Assembly: GCF_900142545.1 (NCBI RefSeq)
Contig: NZ_FRBF01000013.1
Span: forward strand, 35,267 to 99,266
DNA from: Fibrobacter sp. UWT2
GTDB lineage: Bacteria > Fibrobacterota > Fibrobacteria > Fibrobacterales > Fibrobacteraceae
Direction of reading: 5' to 3'
Length of the DNA: 64,000 nt
Position 1 is the stretch's first letter. Every line of letters begins with the position of its first letter. The notes beneath the pieces were generated by a model that saw nothing but the letters and a program-made list of their open reading frames with translations, was not told the DNA's origin and did not search any database. The position numbers were made by a program, and so were the translations under genes. Of the stretch, positions 52,776 through 60,875 are shown in pieces.

Positions 52776-54215
52776 ATGGAAACTCTAAATTCCATCTTAG
52801 ATACTATTGACGGCTACGTGTGGGGAATCCCGCTCATTGCAGTCATCCTGTTTGTCGGTATCCTGCTTACCAGCCGTCTCGGCGTGCTTCAGGTGACAAA
52901 CCTCGGTAACGCCCTGCGTTACATGCTCCACAACGAAAAGCACGGCGAAGGCGAAGTTTCAAGCTTTGCAGCCCTTTGCACCGCCCTTGCCGCAACCGTC
53001 GGCACGGGTAACATCGTAGGTGTTGCCACCGCTATCGGCACCGGCGGCCCGGGCGCTCTTTTCTGGATGGAAGTCGCCGCTTTCTTCGGCATGGCCACCA
53101 AATACGCCGAAGGCCTTCTTGCCGTCAAATACCGTAAGGTAGACACCGACGGTAAAGTGCTGGGCGGTCCGTTCTACTACATCGAAACCGGCATCAATGA
53201 ACGTTTCGGACTCAACTTTAAGTGGCTCGCCGTTCTGTTCGCCGTCTTTGGTGTGCTCGCCGGGCTTCTCGGCATCGGCACCATCACGCAGGTCAACGGC
53301 ATTACGTCGGCAGTTGCAACCGTGTTCCCCTCTGGCGAATTCGTCAACATCGGCGGAAACTCCGTTTCTATCTCTACCGCAATCGCAGGCCTTTTCTGCG
53401 CAGGCTTTACCGCCATGGTGATTATCGGCGGCCTTAAGCGCATCGCCAAGGTTTCGCTCTACATTGTGCCGATCATGGCTATCTTCTACATTCTATTCTG
53501 CTTGCTGATTCTCGGTTTCAACTTCTCCAAGATTTCGGGCGCCATCGAAATGATTATCCGCGCCGCGTTCAACCCGAGCGCTGTAACCGGCGGTGTGGTT
53601 GGTACGATTTTCATTGCCATGCAGAAGGGTATTGCCCGCGGCATTTTCAGTAACGAAGCAGGCCTCGGTTCTGCCCCGATTGCCGCCGCAGCCGCAAAGA
53701 CCAAGGAACCTGTTCGCCAGGGTCTCGTTTGCATGACCGGCACCTTTATCGACACCATCATTATTTGCTCCATGACGGGCCTTGCCATTGTGGTAACGGG
53801 CGCATGGACTCCGGAACTCGGTCTTCAGGGCGTAAACATTACTATGGAAGCCTTCACCCGCGGTCTCGAAAACCTGCCCGCAGGCGCAAGCGTAGCCCCC
53901 TTCATTCTGACCACGGCTCTGGTGTTCTTTGCCTTCACGACGATTCTTGGCTGGGCCTACTATTCTGAACGCTGCCTGGAATACCTCGTGGGCCGCGGCA
54001 AGAAAGGCGCCATCCTCACCTTCCGTTGGCTGTATGTGGCCGCCGTCTTTATTGGCCCGTACCTCACGGTGAGCGCCGTGTGGACCAGCGCCGACATCTT
54101 TAACGGCCTCATGGCATTCCCGAACTTGATCGCGCTGATTCTGCTTTCTGGCATTGTCGCTCGAGAGACCAGGATTTTCTTGGACAAGCTCCACAACGGT
54201 AAAGTCGGCGACTAA
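52776..54215 (+). CDS. Sodium:alanine symporter (AGCS family)
   Basis: A 479-residue inner-membrane transporter with about 11 hydrophobic helices. Family motifs: ALAATVGTGNIVGVATAIGTGGPGALFWM, KYAEGLLAVKYR, GIARGIFSNEAGLGSAPIAAAAA and GWAYYSERCLEYL. AGCS proteins import alanine or glycine with Na+ or H+. The ATG at 52776 (METLNSILDTIDG) has TGGGA upstream. It is followed by the FISUMP lipoprotein gene after 22 bases. Confidence 0.95.
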   Translation: METLNSILDTIDGYVWGIPLIAVILFVGILLTSRLGVLQVTNLGNALRYMLHNEKHGEGEVSSFAALCTALAATVGTGNIVGVATAIGTGGPGALFWMEVAAFFGMATKYAEGLLAVKYRKVDTDGKVLGGPFYYIETGINERFGLNFKWLAVLFAVFGVLAGLLGIGTITQVNGITSAVATVFPSGEFVNIGGNSVSISTAIAGLFCAGFTAMVIIGGLKRIAKVSLYIVPIMAIFYILFCLLILGFNFSKISGAIEMIIRAAFNPSAVTGGVVGTIFIAMQKGIARGIFSNEAGLGSAPIAAAAAKTKEPVRQGLVCMTGTFIDTIIICSMTGLAIVVTGAWTPELGLQGVNITMEAFTRGLENLPAGASVAPFILTTALVFFAFTTILGWAYYSERCLEYLVGRGKKGAILTFRWLYVAAVFIGPYLTVSAVWTSADIFNGLMAFPNLIALILLSGIVARETRIFLDKLHNGKVGD

Positions 54216-54237
54216 ATTTGGGAGGTTAGAGGAGATC

Positions 54238-55788
54238 ATGAAGAAGTTTCTGATTAAACCAATCATTGCAACCATTGCAATCGCACTATTCGCCTGTAGT
54301 GGCGAAGGAACCGCCTCGTCTCCAGAAAACGAGACCTCTGAGACGGCATCATCCTCTTCCGGCAACAAGTCCAGTTCTTCAAATAAGGGCTCGTCGTCCT
54401 CGGAGAATTCAAAAGGCAACTCTTCGGATTCACAAGGCAAGAGTTCCTCTAGCGGGAAATCAACATCAGGTTCATCCTCTTCGACAACATCCTCTAGCTC
54501 TACGACATCATCGACGTCTGAATTTTCGTACATCATCGAAAACAGCGGAATGCACTTGAATCTAATGTCGATGAAGCTTTTAGACAAGCGTGACTGGCAA
54601 ACCTACGATATAGAACTCAGGTCCGACAGTACATTGCACATGATTCAGCCTCTCAACTACGAGACTCCGGATAGTCGCTGCTACAATGATCTTCCTGAAA
54701 ATTGCAAGCGCTACGGTCGTCTTTACACCTGGCTTGACGTTACCCAAACTAAAAATTTTAGCTGCATCGCGACCGAAAAAATCTGCCCTCAAGGATGGAC
54801 AATTTCGCCAGATGGCACCAAAGGATATTACGGCGGATATTTTGAACACGGTGAAAATTACAGAGGCGTCGGCAAGGTTCAACTATACTGGGGAACACAT
54901 CCCCTGTCTACAATGGTTGTCGACAAGAACTGCGACGAGAACATAGAATACAAAAAATTCTGCAAGGACTCTAGCGACTGCAATTTTGACAGTTATTACT
55001 GGTACACTGACGCCCTATACGTTCATTGCTATTATCCGCAAAAAATGAAGATTCCCGACAGCATAAAAGTTCAATCAACCTATACTGTCCCCGAGTACAC
55101 CATAGTCGACATCTCCAAAGAATATTCAGGTGAATATGGTGAAATCATTGATGAACGCGACGGAAACATTTACAAGACCGTAAAAATCGGCACCCAAACT
55201 TGGATGGCCGAAAATTTACGATTCGCCATTGACAGCAGTTGGTGTTACGACAGAACCTGTGACGGGAACGAATACCTCGGTCGCTACTACAGATGGGAAC
55301 AGGCAATTGGGCAATCCGGGTACCCCTCTAAAGACACCTTGCAATGGCCTATTCAAGGAGTTTGTCCCAAGGACTGGCACATTCCCACTTTTGAAGAATG
55401 GGAAACCCTGTTTAGCTACATTCTTGAACAAACCAACGGTCTTTTTATTTCCAAGGCTCTCATGACAACCCAAAGCTGGGGTTCCGTAAAACAAGCCGGT
55501 TACAACACCTTCGGATTCAATCTGATGCCCTCTGGTTATTTGTATCATTACTATAGTTCCGGTATTCTTGGCGGAAAATCCTATGGCGGTGCCGCAGCCA
55601 ACGTGATGCTCATGATAGCAGACCGTTCAGATTCCACCGTCTATGTAGAACCCCCTAGAGAAGAATCTGAACCCTATTACTACAAAGCTTCATCAAGCAC
55701 TCGCGACTACCCCAACATACGTTGCGTTTTAGGCAAAGGAAATTACGGGGTTTATCCGCAGCAAAGTGAAGAAGACGAAGGAAACTAA
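54238..55788 (+). CDS. FISUMP lipoprotein (Fibrobacter succinogenes major paralogous domain), two modules
   Basis: A 516-residue lipoprotein, lipobox LFAC (Cys19 region: ALFACSGEG). A Ser/Asn/Lys/Thr-rich linker covers about 20-100. Module 1 (about 110-260) has LRSDSTLHMIQPLNYETPDSRCYND, RYGRLYTWLDV and ICPQGWTISPDG. Module 2 (about 300-510) is canonical: GNIYKTVKIGTQTWMAENL, GRYYRWEQAIG, VCPKDWHIPTFEEWETLF and FNLMPSGY. FISUMP proteins are surface proteins expanded in Fibrobacter; some sit in fibre-adhering fractions. RBS GAGGAG precedes ATG 54238. Locally AT-richer than its neighbours in the linker. Confidence 0.92.
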   Translation: MKKFLIKPIIATIAIALFACSGEGTASSPENETSETASSSSGNKSSSSNKGSSSSENSKGNSSDSQGKSSSSGKSTSGSSSSTTSSSSTTSSTSEFSYIIENSGMHLNLMSMKLLDKRDWQTYDIELRSDSTLHMIQPLNYETPDSRCYNDLPENCKRYGRLYTWLDVTQTKNFSCIATEKICPQGWTISPDGTKGYYGGYFEHGENYRGVGKVQLYWGTHPLSTMVVDKNCDENIEYKKFCKDSSDCNFDSYYWYTDALYVHCYYPQKMKIPDSIKVQSTYTVPEYTIVDISKEYSGEYGEIIDERDGNIYKTVKIGTQTWMAENLRFAIDSSWCYDRTCDGNEYLGRYYRWEQAIGQSGYPSKDTLQWPIQGVCPKDWHIPTFEEWETLFSYILEQTNGLFISKALMTTQSWGSVKQAGYNTFGFNLMPSGYLYHYYSSGILGGKSYGGAAANVMLMIADRSDSTVYVEPPREESEPYYYKASSSTRDYPNIRCVLGKGNYGVYPQQSEEDEGN

Positions 55789-55791
55789 AGT

Positions 55792-56496
55792 ATGAATATG
55801 AAAGGAAAATTCGCGGCAGTGCTCCCCGCCGGGGGACTCGGCAAGCGCATGGGCGGAAACATTCCCAAGCAGCTTATGGTTTTGGGCGGCAAGCCCGTTT
55901 ACCGCTACAGCCTCGAGACATTCCTTTCGATGGATGAAATCGCCGAAGTCGTGATGGCCGTACCCGCCGACTGGAAAGATCACTTTGAGAAAGAGATTTT
56001 CAGCGACAACGCAAGCGAACTCATCCGCACCAAGATGAAAATTGTCGTGGGTGGTGCAGAGCGCTGGCAGTCTGTCGAAAACGGTGTAAATGCACTCACC
56101 AGCAATGCCGAATTCGTGTTGGTGCACGATGTAGCCCGCCCTTTCATCAGTAAAGAAATCATCCTTGATGTCTGCAAGACTCTTGTCGAAAAAGGCAGTT
56201 GTCTTGTGGCAAAGCCCGCTGTCGATACCATCAAGATTGCAAAAGACGGTTGCGTGCAGCAGACCATCGACCGCAATACCGTATGGATGGCGCAAACCCC
56301 GCAGGCGGCCTCGATTGCGTTACTGAAAAAGCTCTACGGGCGCATTGCCGCAGAGCCTTTAAACTTCACGCCCACTGACGAAGCCAGCATTCTCGAATAC
56401 TTCGGCGAAAGCGTCTACATCGTCAAGGGCAACAACCTGAACGACAAGCTTACGACTCCCGAAGACTTCGAGATTTTCGCAAGTCGCGTCAAATAG
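55792..56496 (+). CDS. ispD: 2-C-methyl-D-erythritol 4-phosphate cytidylyltransferase
   Basis: Makes CDP-ME in the MEP pathway. The 234-residue protein has AVLPAGGLGKRMGGNIPKQL (the Lys/Arg nucleotide loop), VVGGAERWQSVENGV, VLVHDVARPFIS and TIDRNTVWMAQTPQA. The start may be 55792 or the next Met at 55798. It lies three bases after the FISUMP gene. ispH, which acts later, is at 1736. Confidence 0.95.
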   Translation: MNMKGKFAAVLPAGGLGKRMGGNIPKQLMVLGGKPVYRYSLETFLSMDEIAEVVMAVPADWKDHFEKEIFSDNASELIRTKMKIVVGGAERWQSVENGVNALTSNAEFVLVHDVARPFISKEIILDVCKTLVEKGSCLVAKPAVDTIKIAKDGCVQQTIDRNTVWMAQTPQAASIALLKKLYGRIAAEPLNFTPTDEASILEYFGESVYIVKGNNLNDKLTTPEDFEIFASRVK

Positions 56497-56504
56497 ACCG
56501 CCAC

Positions 56505-56525
56505 CCCGCTTCGCGGGATTCTTTA
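56505..56525. terminator. Small hairpin between convergent ispD and permease genes
   Basis: CCCGC and GCGGG pair around TTC, followed by ATTCTTTAT. The stem is short (5 bp), so it is a weak candidate. Confidence 0.45.
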
Positions 56526-58028
56526 TACTTCCCCGCCGAACTCAAAGCCGGCTTCGTCAACCGCCTTCTTGAGGGCGGTTTCGTTTATATCGTCTTCGTC
56601 ATGCCACTCCACACGGAGTTCCTTTTTTGCGACATCGGCTTCAGCCGAAATCACGCCGTCTAGAGCCATTACGGCCTTCTCGACGCAAACCTTGCAATGA
56701 CTGCAGTTCATGCCGTTCACGCGATAAGTTTCCACAACATGCTCGTCATGATGGTGATGCTCATGAACATGTTCATGGCAATGGCATTCGCCTTCACCGT
56801 GTTCATGTTCGTGATGATGTTCTCCGCATTCGCAATGATCTTCATCTTCGCAACAACATTCATGTTCACCACAGTTGCAATGTCCGCCGCAGCCGCAACC
56901 CTTATGCGCAAACTTCGCGTAAATAATCAGCACTGCAAACACAATTGCGCAAACGTAGTCAAACACACCGAGAGCTCCGTGACCGTGGCATTCTGCAGAA
57001 CCATGCGGGAGCATCGAGGCTAGGAACGTATCCATCAGGAACGTGTCGACAATAAAGCCAAAGAACATCGCACCTAATGCAATCGAAACAAGGTATGCCG
57101 CGAGAGTACGCTTGCCAAAAGCCTTGCCCACCACCAGCATGCTAGCAATACTCGTTGCAGGGCCAGCCATCAACAGCACCAAGGCTGCACCCGGCGTAAC
57201 ACCCTTTTCAACAAGAGCCAAAGCCAGCGGAATAGATCCCGTCGCACAAGTGTACATGGGCATGGCAAGCACCAGCACCACCAACATGCAAAGCAGCGGG
57301 TATTCGTGCAAGAACAAGAAGAAATCATCCGGAACAAAGGCCGCAATCAAGGCGCCCAGCAAAAGTCCGATAATCAGCCACTTGCTCACATCGCCAATCA
57401 TGTTCACAAAGCCATATTCAAAAGTTTCTTTCACCTTCTGTGCAAAAGAATTCTTTTCATGTTCATCGTGATCGTCATGGCCGCAAGAACAACAATCGTC
57501 TTCGCAACCACAACCTTCGTGGTGTTCATGATGATGTTCGTGGTCATGTTCATGGTGATGTTCATGCGATTCACCAATGACTGCAACACCTGTTTCCGGC
57601 TCATTTTTCGTAACTAAATTCGTAAACACACCGCCAAGTATCGCCGTTACAAAAGCGGCCACCGGACGCAAAATCGCAAACGGTCCGCCCAGCAACGAGT
57701 ACGTCGCCAAAATTGAATCCACACCCGTCGCAGGAGTCGAAATCAAGAAGCTCACACTCGCGCCCTTGCTTGCGCCTTCTTTACGGAGCGCAATTGAAGT
57801 CGGAATCACACCGCAGCTGCAAATCGGGAGTGGCACGCCAAACAGCGCCGACCAAAGTACCGACTTAAAAGTAGGCTTGGAAATTTTCGGCACATACAAA
57901 TGGTTCGGCACCCACACATGCAAAATGCCGGCGAGCAAAAAGCCGAGCAGCAGGAACGGCGCCATCTCTGAAAACAGCGTAAAGAATTGCCAAACAAACT
58001 TTTCCAGAATTTCTAAAACCGCAGGCAT
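56523..58028 (-). CDS. Permease (SO_0444-like Cu/Zn efflux type) fused to HMA domain
   Basis: A 501-residue membrane protein. About eight to ten helices carry PLPICSCGVIPTSIALRKEGASKGA and MPMYTCATGSIPLALALV, the two CxCG/CATG-like motifs of DUF318/SO_0444 permeases. Two His/Cys/Glu-rich loops (EHHHEHDHEHHHEHH and a C-terminal CGCGGHCNCGEHEC) could bind metal. The last 70 residues are a heavy-metal-associated domain with GMNCSHCKVC. It probably exports copper, zinc or a related metal. The ArsR gene is immediately upstream, so the pair forms one unit. Confidence 0.88.
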   Translation of the reverse strand: MPAVLEILEKFVWQFFTLFSEMAPFLLLGFLLAGILHVWVPNHLYVPKISKPTFKSVLWSALFGVPLPICSCGVIPTSIALRKEGASKGASVSFLISTPATGVDSILATYSLLGGPFAILRPVAAFVTAILGGVFTNLVTKNEPETGVAVIGESHEHHHEHDHEHHHEHHEGCGCEDDCCSCGHDDHDEHEKNSFAQKVKETFEYGFVNMIGDVSKWLIIGLLLGALIAAFVPDDFFLFLHEYPLLCMLVVLVLAMPMYTCATGSIPLALALVEKGVTPGAALVLLMAGPATSIASMLVVGKAFGKRTLAAYLVSIALGAMFFGFIVDTFLMDTFLASMLPHGSAECHGHGALGVFDYVCAIVFAVLIIYAKFAHKGCGCGGHCNCGEHECCCEDEDHCECGEHHHEHEHGEGECHCHEHVHEHHHHDEHVVETYRVNGMNCSHCKVCVEKAVMALDGVISAEADVAKKELRVEWHDEDDINETALKKAVDEAGFEFGGEV

Positions 58029-58361
58029 TTACTTACCCTTCTTGTGCAGAATATGCGTGAGACCCGTATTGAAAATCAAACCGATATGTTCATCGTCGAG
58101 CGAATAGAACATCTTGCGACCGTCGCGACGCGGCTTCACCAAGTTCGCCGTACGCAGAATGCGCAACTGGTGACTTACTACCGACTGTTCCAAGTTCAAC
58201 TTTTCGGCAATGTCATTCACCGAAACTTCGCCCGAAAGCAGCAAGTGAATAATGCGGATACGCGTGGTATCGCCAAAGAACTTGAAGAACTCCGAAAGCT
58301 CGAAAAGAACATCCATCGAGACTTCGTTTTTCGCGTTTTTAATATATGAACAATTATTCAT
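58029..58361 (-). CDS. ArsR/SmtB-family metal-responsive repressor
   Basis: A 110-residue winged-helix protein: FELSEFFKFFGDTTRIRIIHLLL, then SVNDIAEKLNLEQSVVSHQLRILR (recognition helix), and the wing KPRRDGRKMFYSL. The C-terminal DDEHIGLIFNTGLTHILH holds Asp/His residues placed as in alpha5 zinc sites, and Cys4 is near the N-terminus. It would release DNA on binding metal. ATG at 58361 lies within the operator; a second Met at 58316 is the alternative start. One base separates it from the permease gene. Confidence 0.92.
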   Translation of the reverse strand: MNNCSYIKNAKNEVSMDVLFELSEFFKFFGDTTRIRIIHLLLSGEVSVNDIAEKLNLEQSVVSHQLRILRTANLVKPRRDGRKMFYSLDDEHIGLIFNTGLTHILHKKGK

Positions 58362-58373
58362 ATTTTCATATAT
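58342..58373. promoter_or_regulatory. ArsR-type operator palindrome
   Basis: ATATGAA (58344-58350) and TTCATAT (58357-58363) form an inverted repeat with six-base spacing, and a second half-site TTCATATAT (58365-58373) pairs with ATATATGAA (58342-58350). This 12-2-12-like AT-rich palindrome is typical of SmtB/ArsR sites. It overlaps the upstream start codon of arsR, so the repressor probably controls its own operon. Confidence 0.75.
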
Positions 58374-58489
58374 ACATTTTTTGCGGCACTTCGTCAAGGT
58401 CAAAACCCGAAATTCGCCCCCATTTTCTCAAAAATTTCGCCCAAACGCCCCCATTTTTGTATTTTTAGCTCAAAAATTGAGGATTTGTA

Positions 58490-59509
58490 ATGAAAATTGC
58501 AGTTATTGGTGGCGCAGGTTATATCGGCAGCCACACGATTATTGAATTGTATAAGGCAGGTCATTCCGTTGTCGCCGTCGACAACCTCGTTAACTCTTGC
58601 GACGAATCACTCCGCAGAGTCGCCGAAATTGTCGGGCAAGAAATTCCCTTTATCAAGGCCGACGCCCGCGATGCCGCCGCCATGGACAAGATTTTCAAAG
58701 AAAACCACTTTGACGCCTGCATCCACTTTGCCGGACTCAAGGCCGTAGGCGAATCCGTCGCCAAGCCGCTGGAATATTACGAAAACAACATGAACGCTAC
58801 GTTCGTGCTGCTGAACGCCATGCGCAACAACGGCTGCAAGAACATCATCTTCTCGTCGTCGGCCACCGTGTACGGCGATCCCGCAGAAATTCCCATCACC
58901 GAAAAATGTCCGAAGGGCGCCATCACCAACCCTTACGGCCAGACAAAGTCGATGCTGGAACAGGTGCTGATCGACGTGCAGAAGGCAGACCCCGAATGGA
59001 ACGTGGTGCTACTGCGCTACTTTAACCCGATTGGCGCACACCCGAGCGGCAAAATCGGCGAAGACCCGAACGGCATTCCAAACAACTTAACGCCTTACAT
59101 CACGCAGACCGCCGTGGGCATCCGCAAGGAACTCGGCGTGTTCGGCAACGACTACGACACCCCCGATGGAACCGGTGTACGCGACTACATTCACGTTTGC
59201 GACCTCGCCTCGGGCCACGTGAGCGCCCTCAAGGCAATCGAAAACAAGTGCGGGCTCGCCATTTACAACCTGGGAACAGGCCACGGCTACTCCGTGCTCG
59301 ACGTGGTGCACGCCTTCGAAAAGGTGAACGGCATCAAGGTACCCTACAGCATTAAGCCCCGCCGCGCAGGCGACATTGCCACCTGCTACTGCAACCCCGA
59401 AAAAGCCTACAAGGAACTCGGCTGGAAGGCGCAGTTCGGCATCGAAGAAATGTGCCGCGACGCCTGGAACTGGCAAAAGAACAACCCCAACGGTTACCGC
59501 AAGGGGTAA
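58490..59509 (+). CDS. galE: UDP-glucose 4-epimerase
   Basis: Interconverts UDP-glucose and UDP-galactose. The 339-residue extended SDR has the NAD motif GGAGYIGSHT at 7-16, Ser124 in FSSSATVYGD, and the catalytic Tyr149 and Lys153 in NPYGQTKSML. The sugar-binding end includes YNLGTGHGYSVLDVV and RRAGDIATCY. It should feed galactose into envelope polysaccharides. The start at 58490 has GAGGATTTGTA before it. Confidence 0.95.
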   Translation: MKIAVIGGAGYIGSHTIIELYKAGHSVVAVDNLVNSCDESLRRVAEIVGQEIPFIKADARDAAAMDKIFKENHFDACIHFAGLKAVGESVAKPLEYYENNMNATFVLLNAMRNNGCKNIIFSSSATVYGDPAEIPITEKCPKGAITNPYGQTKSMLEQVLIDVQKADPEWNVVLLRYFNPIGAHPSGKIGEDPNGIPNNLTPYITQTAVGIRKELGVFGNDYDTPDGTGVRDYIHVCDLASGHVSALKAIENKCGLAIYNLGTGHGYSVLDVVHAFEKVNGIKVPYSIKPRRAGDIATCYCNPEKAYKELGWKAQFGIEEMCRDAWNWQKNNPNGYRKG

Positions 59510-59563
59510 CGACCCCAAAAGCCGCTTTCCGCAAAAAAATTCATTTTTTGCATTACTATCCCC

Positions 59564-59592
59564 TTGACACCTCCGCCCAATTATTCTATAAT
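59564..59592 (+). promoter_or_regulatory. Consensus promoter of tRNA-Gly
   Basis: Perfect TTGACA (59564-59569), a 17-base spacer and perfect TATAAT (59587-59592), 12 bases before the tRNA. Confidence 0.92.
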
Positions 59593-59603
59593 TGGGCAAC
59601 CCC

Positions 59604-59676
<73 letters not shown>

Positions 59677-59678
59677 CT

Positions 59679-59719
59679 AAAACGAAAAAAGACACCTATA
59701 TGGTGTCTTTTTTCGTTTT
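59679..59719 (+). terminator. Terminator after tRNA-Gly
   Basis: AAAACGAAAAAAGACACC and GGTGTCTTTTTTCGTTTT form a long stem around TATAT, followed by T-rich sequence. It is symmetrical enough to act both ways. Confidence 0.9.
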
Positions 59720-59902
59720 ATAACACGGGAAGGGACCCGGCACCCTCGAAGAGGGTGCGACCAAATTCTTTTTTGGGCGAAGCCCGTGAAAAGAATTTGG
59801 AGCTTAACGCGAACGAAGTGAGTGTTGAGCCCGTAGGGCGGCAAGCCAGCCGCGTAGCGGAGACTGGCGAACCACAGTCCCTTTGGCCGCTAAAATACAA
59901 AA
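59720..59902. repeat. Hairpin-rich intergenic stretch after tRNA-Gly
   Basis: No gene is seen. Hairpins: caccctc/gagggtg (about 59750), gggcgaagccc (about 59777), and gagcccgtagggc (about 59828), plus aattc ttttttgggcgaagcccgtgaaaagaatt. Wording such as gcgaacgaagtgagtg and gcggcaagccagccgcg resembles the other repeat gaps in the window. The Rpn-like gene ends at its right edge. Confidence 0.5.
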
Positions 59903-60697
59903 CTACAGCTTACCAAGTTCGCGAAGCATTTTCTCGTACTTGTCAGCACGAGCTTTTTCAGCCTTAGCAAGGCGCTCAACTTCATTAGCACGAGCTTCAG
60001 CTTTGTTAGCACGCTGGCGTTCAAGATCTACAGCGATGTCGATTTCCTGTTGCCAAGTCATATAGCGTTTCCTCGTTTCGTTGTCTGCCTGATACCACTT
60101 CACCAACCGATCTATATTTTCGGTTTCTGGAGAACTCGGCTTTCTTGTGGCGAAGTACTCCATATATTCTCTGATTGATTTCTCGGCGATGTCCCGGTAC
60201 TTACTGAATATATAAAAATTTTTGAAGCAGAGGTCTCCCAATTCAATTTTCGGATTGTCGATTTCGAGATTCTTGAACCTGTACACCGCACGACCATGTT
60301 CGAAAATATCTTCAGGACACAAAAACACGATATAAAGTTCCTTCAGGTTGTAGTACACCTCGCCCTTGTTCAGAGCTTCGCTATCACACATCGCTTGGTA
60401 ATAGCGGGTTCGCTTGGGGATTTCCTTGGTATCTTCCATTTGCATTTCGATATCGAAACTGCGGAGAGTCTCTCCGTCCGGCCCCGATTCCTTTACAAAG
60501 ACATCGTAGCGGATTCCCTTGTAGAATGGGCTTACTTCGACGGTCTTTTCGGGTTCGGGATCCCTGAGTTCGTGAATCTTGATGCCGAGAACGGCTTCAA
60601 GAAAGGGCTTGGCGATTTCCTTGTGACTGAACACCATGGCAAACATGAACCTGTCCGTAATGGGGAGTTGTTCAAACGGCGTGCGTTTATTTTCCAT
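59903..60697 (-). CDS. Rpn-type PD-(D/E)xK nuclease / putative transposase
   Basis: A 264-residue protein of the Rpn/PDDEXK_2 family, known for recombination-promoting nucleases. The core is ITDRFMFAMVFSHKEIAKPFLEAVLGI, Asp65 in RYDVFVKE, and E84-M-Q86 in FDIEMQ (the usual K is replaced by Q, as is normal in this family). Residues 200-264 are a Lys/Glu/Ala coiled-coil (RQRANKAEARANEVERLAKAEK). The start at 60697 has a hydrophobic start only weakly supported by an upstream AAAATC. It is likely mobile. Confidence 0.88.
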   Translation of the reverse strand: MENKRTPFEQLPITDRFMFAMVFSHKEIAKPFLEAVLGIKIHELRDPEPEKTVEVSPFYKGIRYDVFVKESGPDGETLRSFDIEMQMEDTKEIPKRTRYYQAMCDSEALNKGEVYYNLKELYIVFLCPEDIFEHGRAVYRFKNLEIDNPKIELGDLCFKNFYIFSKYRDIAEKSIREYMEYFATRKPSSPETENIDRLVKWYQADNETRKRYMTWQQEIDIAVDLERQRANKAEARANEVERLAKAEKARADKYEKMLRELGKL

Positions 60698-60875
60698 TTT
60701 GATTTTACAACCGAAACGCGTCGGTTTTCGCGAATAGAGAACCATCCCTATCTTTATATATACACGCTTTTTTCAGGGCTCCAACGCCGATTTTTCGAAA
60801 AGTTTATTTCTTTTTACAAAACCAAGGTGAAAACATTCTCCACCATCTCTTAAAAAAAATTCTTATATTCTAAGT

